Shown in pieces: positions 59,066-64,000 of a stretch of 64,000 nt of DNA. The notes under the pieces were generated by a model that did no database searches, had not been told where the DNA came from, and worked only from the letters and a program-made list of their open reading frames with translations. Each line of letters opens with the position of its first letter. Position 1 is the stretch's first letter. A program made the position numbers and the translations under genes. The DNA lies in NCBI RefSeq assembly GCF_046630445.1, contig NC_092339.1, positions 55,785,501 to 55,849,500 on the forward strand. Direction: 5' to 3'. Source of the DNA: Rutidosis leptorrhynchoides (taxonomy: Eukaryota; Streptophyta; Magnoliopsida; Asterales; Asteraceae).

Positions 59066-60924
59066 CATTATAAATAAAAAGTATTATTATTAAAAATTGT
59101 TATTATTATTATTACTATTGTTATTATCGTTAAAGTTATAATTAGTATTATTATTAATATTATCATTAAAATAGTTATTAGTATTATCATTATCATAATA
59201 TTTATTATTATTAGTATTATAATAATTAAAACTAATATTTGTAACACTTAATTATTATGATTAATATTATTGTCATTAAAATGAACGCGATATAAAGGAT
59301 GATTTAAAAGCTATTAACAAATTGATTAGGAAATAATGAGTATGAGTATCATGATCAAATTTAAAGATATTGATTTAGATAAAATTATCATTTTTCATTA
59401 TTTTTATCACTATTATTAAAAGTATTATTATTAATATTAAAAATATCATCTTTACAAAAATTATTATTTTTAATAGGAATATCATTGTAAAATTTCATTA
59501 TTAATAAGAATTATCATATTGTTATAATACCATTTTCGTAAATATAAATATTGTTATTATTAGTAGAATAATAATAATTATTAAAATAAAATAATACAAC
59601 TTTTACTTATTATTATTATCAATGCTATTTTATCAAATAAAAAGGTAATACAAATAATATAATTAACTTAATAAAACCTATCATAACATTTTTATGATAT
59701 TCAATGAACTTTATAAATTTTATTATCTAAGATATATAAAAGTATATTTTTATATAAAGTTTTATTTATTAATAAATGAATTATATTATTTACTCTAATA
59801 AATCTTTTAAAAATATTTAAAAATATAAAACGACGATATTTAAACTATATAATAATCATGTATAAAATTTTGGAAATCATTTTGAGTTAAATTGACTTTT
59901 GTTAACTTCTGCATATTAGACTCGAGCATTAGGATTGTGGTACACTATGACATAACCTAAATTGTTAGACAAATATTGACCAACATATAAATATATATAA
60001 TTAATATAGGTTCGTGAATCCGAGGCCAACCTTACACTTGTTCAATGATGTTATGTGTATTTTTACTACGAAATACAGTATGGTGAGTTTCATTTGCCTT
60101 TTTACCTTTTACATTTTTGGGCTGAGAATACATGCGCAACTTTTATGAATATTTTACGAAATAGACACAAGTAATTAAATCTACATTATATGGGTGAATG
60201 ATCGAAGCCGAATATGCCCCTTTTTTAAACTTGGTAGCCTAAGAATTAGGGAACAGACACCCTAATTGACGCGAATCCTAAAGATATATCTATGGGCCCG
60301 ACGAACCCCATTCTGGAATTTGGAATGCTTTAGTACTTCGTTTTTGTTTTATATCATGTCCGATGGATTTCCCAGAATGATAGGGGATATTTTATATGCA
60401 TCTAGTTAATGTCGGTTACCAGGTGTTCACCCTATAATTGAACCTTAATGCATGCATGCTGTTAATGAGAAATGGAAAATATGAAATCTTGTGTTCTATT
60501 AAAATGATGGAAATGAATGATTATGATAAAATAATGAACTCACCAACATTTTGGTTGACACTTTAAAACATGTTTATTCTCAGGTTTGAAAGAAATATTT
60601 CGCTGTGCATTAACTCATTTTAAAGATATTACTTGGAGTCATTCATGACATATTTCAAAAGACGTTGCATTCGAGTCGTTGAAGTTCATTAGAGATTACT
60701 ATTAAGTAAATGACAGATTAGGTCATTTATAGTTTGGATATTATGAAATGGTATGCATACCTGTCAACTTTCGATGTAATGAAAGGTTGTCTTTTAAAAA
60801 CAACAAATGCAACGTTTGTAAAATGTATCATTTAGAGGTCAATACCTCGCGATGTAATCAACTATTGTGAATCGTTTATAATCGATATGGACTTCGTCCA
60901 GATGGATTAGGACGGGTCGTTAAA

Positions 60925-61151
60925 GTAAAAATGAATTAACCAGATTCGAAGAAAGACGAAATGCGCTAAATAAAACCTACAGAGGACTATGTGTGAATTT
61001 GCAGATGGTAAAATTTCATGAAGAGGGTTATGAGATATTTATTGGAGATGTGAGTTTAAAATGGCGTCCGAATCAAGGTAGAAAGGGGCGGTTAAAAAGA
61101 AGAATGCATCACATCCGTACACGTGTCGAATTATTGATGGAGGGGATGTAG
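60925..61151 (+). other. Coding-like open stretch abutting G
   Basis: One frame is open from the G border for about 75 codons to a stop at 61149-61151, with no ATG near its start. It reads ELTRFEERRNALNKTYRGLC, then LQMVKFHEEGYEIFIGDVSL and KWRPNQGRKGRLKRRMHHIR. Composition looks protein-like (charged and aromatic residues, few runs), but I do not recognise it. It may be the 3' end of an exon or an older element cut off by G. The length alone is not strong evidence. Confidence 0.3.
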
Positions 61152-63216
61152 CAGTTGGCAGTGATGGGACACGTGACAGTTGTGTTGACGGTTTATACCT
61201 TTCGCACAGTAACAGACGCCGAAAATATTAGCCTCGCATTAAATTCTTCCCACCATCCACGCTAATTTCTTTCTTGATATCTTTGATGCTCCCTTTTTGA
61301 TATTTATATTGAACTTCAGTTGAGTTAGACACCAGGCGCAATGTTTGCGCATAATATCGAACTGGAAGATTTAATAATGCGCATAATTGAATACTGCATA
61401 TACATGCATCACACGGTATGACACGTACACAATAATGCACAATTAATGGAATATTAAGTATGCCACCCATGCATCCAAACATTTCAACGCGCTATAATCC
61501 GTGTGCAGAATAAAGAGACCTCGCGCTATACGGAGAAACACGCCAATGACTCTTCGGCGCCATAAACAATAGCGCCATCTATAATGGCATTACCAAGCGC
61601 CAGACCTATTATACCAGAAAAGCCGAATCAACGACTATAACGTGGAATCCACATGCATAGTATAAAACAAACAGTATGGTGGTTGGCACGATCCCAACAC
61701 TGTACAATCACCAGAACGTGTGGCGGTTTGCACGACGGCTGTGGTAGAAAGCTGGCAGACTGCGTGGGAACCACCTACACTTTTCAGAAAAAGAGTACGA
61801 TTTGGAAAAAAATATGTTCCTTTTATCCTATTACGTGGCAATAAGGACAAAAGGGATTTGGCTATAGATAAGGCACAAAACCTTTATTACACACAAGTTC
61901 TCAAGACCCTCGAATTACTCCTTAGACTAATTTATGCTTGATCAACCATCAAAATGATTTTATGAAATTAAGGGAGCCAAAAAGCCGCAAAAGAGGCAAT
62001 TGTAACTTTGTCATTTGAATTAAGTTTAAACAAATTACCATTCCAGCTAACCCGACCTTTAAATGCTCCAACATACTATCATGCTCCCAAAAATCCGCTA
62101 GTTTTAAGACCATATTTATCCGTGATGGGCGTGTTGGCGTGTTGCTGGGTGGGGGTGGGGTGTTTGATGAGCGTGCTTCCAGACTGCTGTGTAATGGGTG
62201 GCGTGCTGAGTGGCGTGTTGGGTGATGTGTTAAAATTTGATTGGAAGTTAGGTGAAATATTGGATAAAAATAATAAATAAATAAATACTAACCAATAGGA
62301 AGCAAGGAAAATTGCAGCACACAACTTTCTTTCCCGTGCTAGGTTGATGCACGCTGTGAGCACACGAAGGAGCACACGATGGTTATGGCGTGTTATGAGC
62401 GTGTTGGCCAAGCATTTGGTGGAGCACGGAACCGTTAATGAGGGTCTAAGAAGTGGAACTTTTAGTAGATGTAGTCATGTAGGTATAGATAAAATTAATT
62501 GTCAAGTCTTGGGTCCAAATGGCTCATATTTACAAAGTTTAATGCTGCTTGTTCATTTTTATTTAGAAATAGAAGAGTACCATATGGTTAAAAAGAATTT
62601 TTAAATCCGAAGTTAGTTGATACGAATTATTGTCATTTACATTTATACCCCTATATGTGAAATTATCATTTTGCCCAATTTATCCATTAATATGTACAAA
62701 ATACATAGACTATAAATATGCATTTTCCACCTCAAATTAAGATTAGACATTCAACACTTAGAACTCTAGTCTTCCTTTCTCATTTTCCCCAATATACCAA
62801 ATTTCCTAACCTTGTAAAACCTTTAATCTAATTCAATCTTGACAATTTGTTGTGGTTTGATTTTGATTATGTATCTTATTAGTCTAGCATCCATGTTATT
62901 ATATATTATACATATTATATACATATAAACATATTGCATCATCCTTTTATCTTCATCATCACCATCGTAAACAAACACCTCACTGTTTCATTGCGTTTAA
63001 CATTCCAAATTACGATGTCAGCTTAAATATAAGAATCACGCTAACCTTCATTCCAAGTTTTTTCCTTCTATTTCCCCACCTAAATTGATTAATTTCTGAT
63101 ACATAATTTGAGAGGATGAATATGTATATTGACTATAGGAGTTAGTAATGCTAAAGAGCTTCTTGAAAACCAAACGTACGGTTTCAATGCATTTCATAAT
63201 GTTACTAATAAAAATA
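61152..63216. other. Intergenic region, no supported gene
   Basis: Two G-box-type palindromes lie close together at the left edge (ACACGTGT at 61119-61126 and GACACGTGAC at 61168-61177). A GT-rich stretch with repeated GGCGTGTTG units runs about 62120-62410, perhaps a decayed small DNA transposon; I could not define terminal repeats. A TATA-like ACTATAAATATGC lies near 62709 with a leader-like tract after it but no ORF. The rest shows nothing I can name. The last ~100 bp are probably the 3' UTR of the ARM-repeat gene. Confidence 0.4.
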
Positions 63217-63965
63217 TTACTCGGACGTGTTTACAATGCCAATAGCCACGTTGGCTATGTCATCCTCTGGTAAGTGGCGTAGTTTTTTAATAACCTGGTA
63301 CACGTCTGATGAGCGGATGATCTTTCTACAAGGTTGATGATTATGCATTAAAGCTAATGCCATAAGACTTGTACGTAGCGGTGACTCATTAATAGCATAT
63401 GTCCTGCTTGGCTCCAGTGCAACAACTGAGTAATCTGCCACCACCTTTAACAAAGCCTGCAAGAACCATGTAGAAAAAGATATATACATCACATATAGTT
63501 TATAAAGTTTGAATGTCAAAAGTGGTACTACATGAAGTGTTTGTATCAGGATACATTTATTTATAAATAAATGAAAGATGGTATATAGGTATTACATTCA
63601 CTGCTCCTTTAGAGATCATATCTTTAATAAGTTTGTCGGAGTGGCCAGAAAGAACGAGAAGACAACTAGAAATATTTTCCTTTTCTATGTCTGTTGTATC
63701 TTCTGAAAGAAGCATTTCTGCAAGTTGGGGTATACATATCCTTAGTTCTTCGTGAAATAAATCACTATGGAATGCTGTGAACAAAATCTGTTAAATAAAT
63801 AATGAGACATAAGCACTCATCCGTTATATATAAATATAAATGTAAATAAAATATATTGTTGCAGTATAACTAGTTGAAAACACACAGACATCTTACAGCA
63901 TACAGAACATTAGTGTCCTCATCCATTAACCGACTGCCCAACAGACCAATGATGTTGTGTTTTGC
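63217..63965 (-). CDS. ARM-repeat protein gene, last three exons
   Basis: Host gene running off the right edge. Exons in transcript order: 63965-63897 (23 codons, AKHNIIGLLGSRLMDEDTNV...), 63787-63596 (64 codons, ILFTAFHSDLFHEELRICIP...SGHSDKLIKDMISKGAVN) and 63456-63217 (ALLKVVADYSVVALEPSRTY... ending VNTSE and TAA). All introns are phase 0 with GT...AG ends (GTAAG, GTAAT donors; TTATAG, TTAACAG, TTGCAG acceptors). The leucine-rich helical pattern with SGHSDKLIKDMISKGAVNAL is typical of armadillo repeats, which bind other proteins. I cannot name the family member. A further intron begins at 63966, so more exons lie outside. Confidence 0.8.
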
Positions 63966-64000
63966 CTATAATAAAAAGCAGAGCATCAAGTAATCAGGAA

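Larger units (their letters stand above)
53571..60924 (+). mobile_element. Element G: Ty3/Gypsy-type element without gag-pol
   Basis: A 5' LTR remnant (53571-54824), primer-site motifs and leader, a decayed small ORF, noncoding internal DNA with a host-gene fragment, and a 3' LTR ending 60924. The two LTR parts that can be compared (53571-54824 and 59670-60924) are almost identical, so the element is recent although it has no gag, RT or integrase. It must have moved in trans, or lost its genes by a deletion after insertion. Its left LTR part is outside the window because F inserted there. Bases after the right end: GTAAA. Confidence 0.78.
58440..60924 (+). repeat. 3' LTR of element G (left border uncertain)
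   Basis: Similar to the F LTR from about 58440 on (AAGAAGATGAAT, tRNA-like module, trinucleotide arrays, then the conserved inner part). 59670-60924 is almost identical to G's 5' LTR remnant. If the LTR were as long as F's it should start ~1.5 kb further left, but no match is seen there, so the U3 end is missing or replaced. Ends GGGTCGTTAAA. Confidence 0.75.

Noticed and set aside
62008..62411. Overlapping ORFs on both strands in the GT-rich region
   Set aside because: Low-complexity GGCGTGTTG repeats give open frames on both strands; no protein similarity recognised.
1..64000. CRISPR arrays, bacterial operons, rRNA genes
   Set aside because: None seen; all repeats are explained by LTRs and microsatellites, and the window is plant nuclear DNA.

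Overview
This is nuclear plant DNA: AT-rich, with no bacterial-style operons, and almost entirely nested LTR retrotransposons. About 3 kb of non-element sequence at the right edge ends in the last exons of a spliced ARM-repeat gene. Large chromodomain Ty3/Gypsy elements with ~3.2-kb LTRs, an Athila-type element and a plant L1 ORF1 protein point to a eudicot. An Asteraceae-like genome is my guess from general similarity, not proof.

The insertion order can be read from LTR ends, target-site duplications (TSDs) and reading frames that resume across an insertion. G (+) is a Ty3/Gypsy-type element without gag-pol; its 3' LTR ends at 60924. Its 5' LTR was hit by F (-), right end 53570. F was hit by E (+, a solo LTR at 43568-48801 that itself contains an ORF1-only LINE copy at 45446-47131) and by D (-, Athila-like, right end 43210). 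D was hit by B (-, right end 36851). B was hit twice: by C (-, 19502-32606, inside B's F-box gene) and by A (+, 3-13110, inside B's 3' LTR). The left parts of B, D, F and G lie outside the window.

A, B and C are one family. The order is LTR, initiator-Met primer site, an acidic ORF of 204 aa, an F-box ORF of 227 aa, gag-pol of ~1525 aa (gag with two CCHC knuckles, protease, RT, RNase H, integrase, chromodomain-like tail), a 3' boundary motif, LTR. A and C have every ORF open and nearly identical LTR pairs, so they look recent and possibly competent. B is broken by stops, a frameshift, a lost RNase H aspartate and two insertions. The most notable system is this retrotransposon carrying an F-box gene and an acidic accessory gene upstream of gag. 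Because A and B are in opposite orientation, positions ~4240-19501 also form a very large imperfect inverted repeat.

Other points of interest: constant-length micro-exon-like blocks in the LTRs; a small LTR hairpin with one compensatory base-pair change; a tRNA-like Pol III module in the F and G LTRs; two successive primer-binding-site motifs in F and G; and a poly(A)-binding-protein gene fragment inside G. All identifications are by eye from sequence and remembered family motifs. No database search or alignment program was run.
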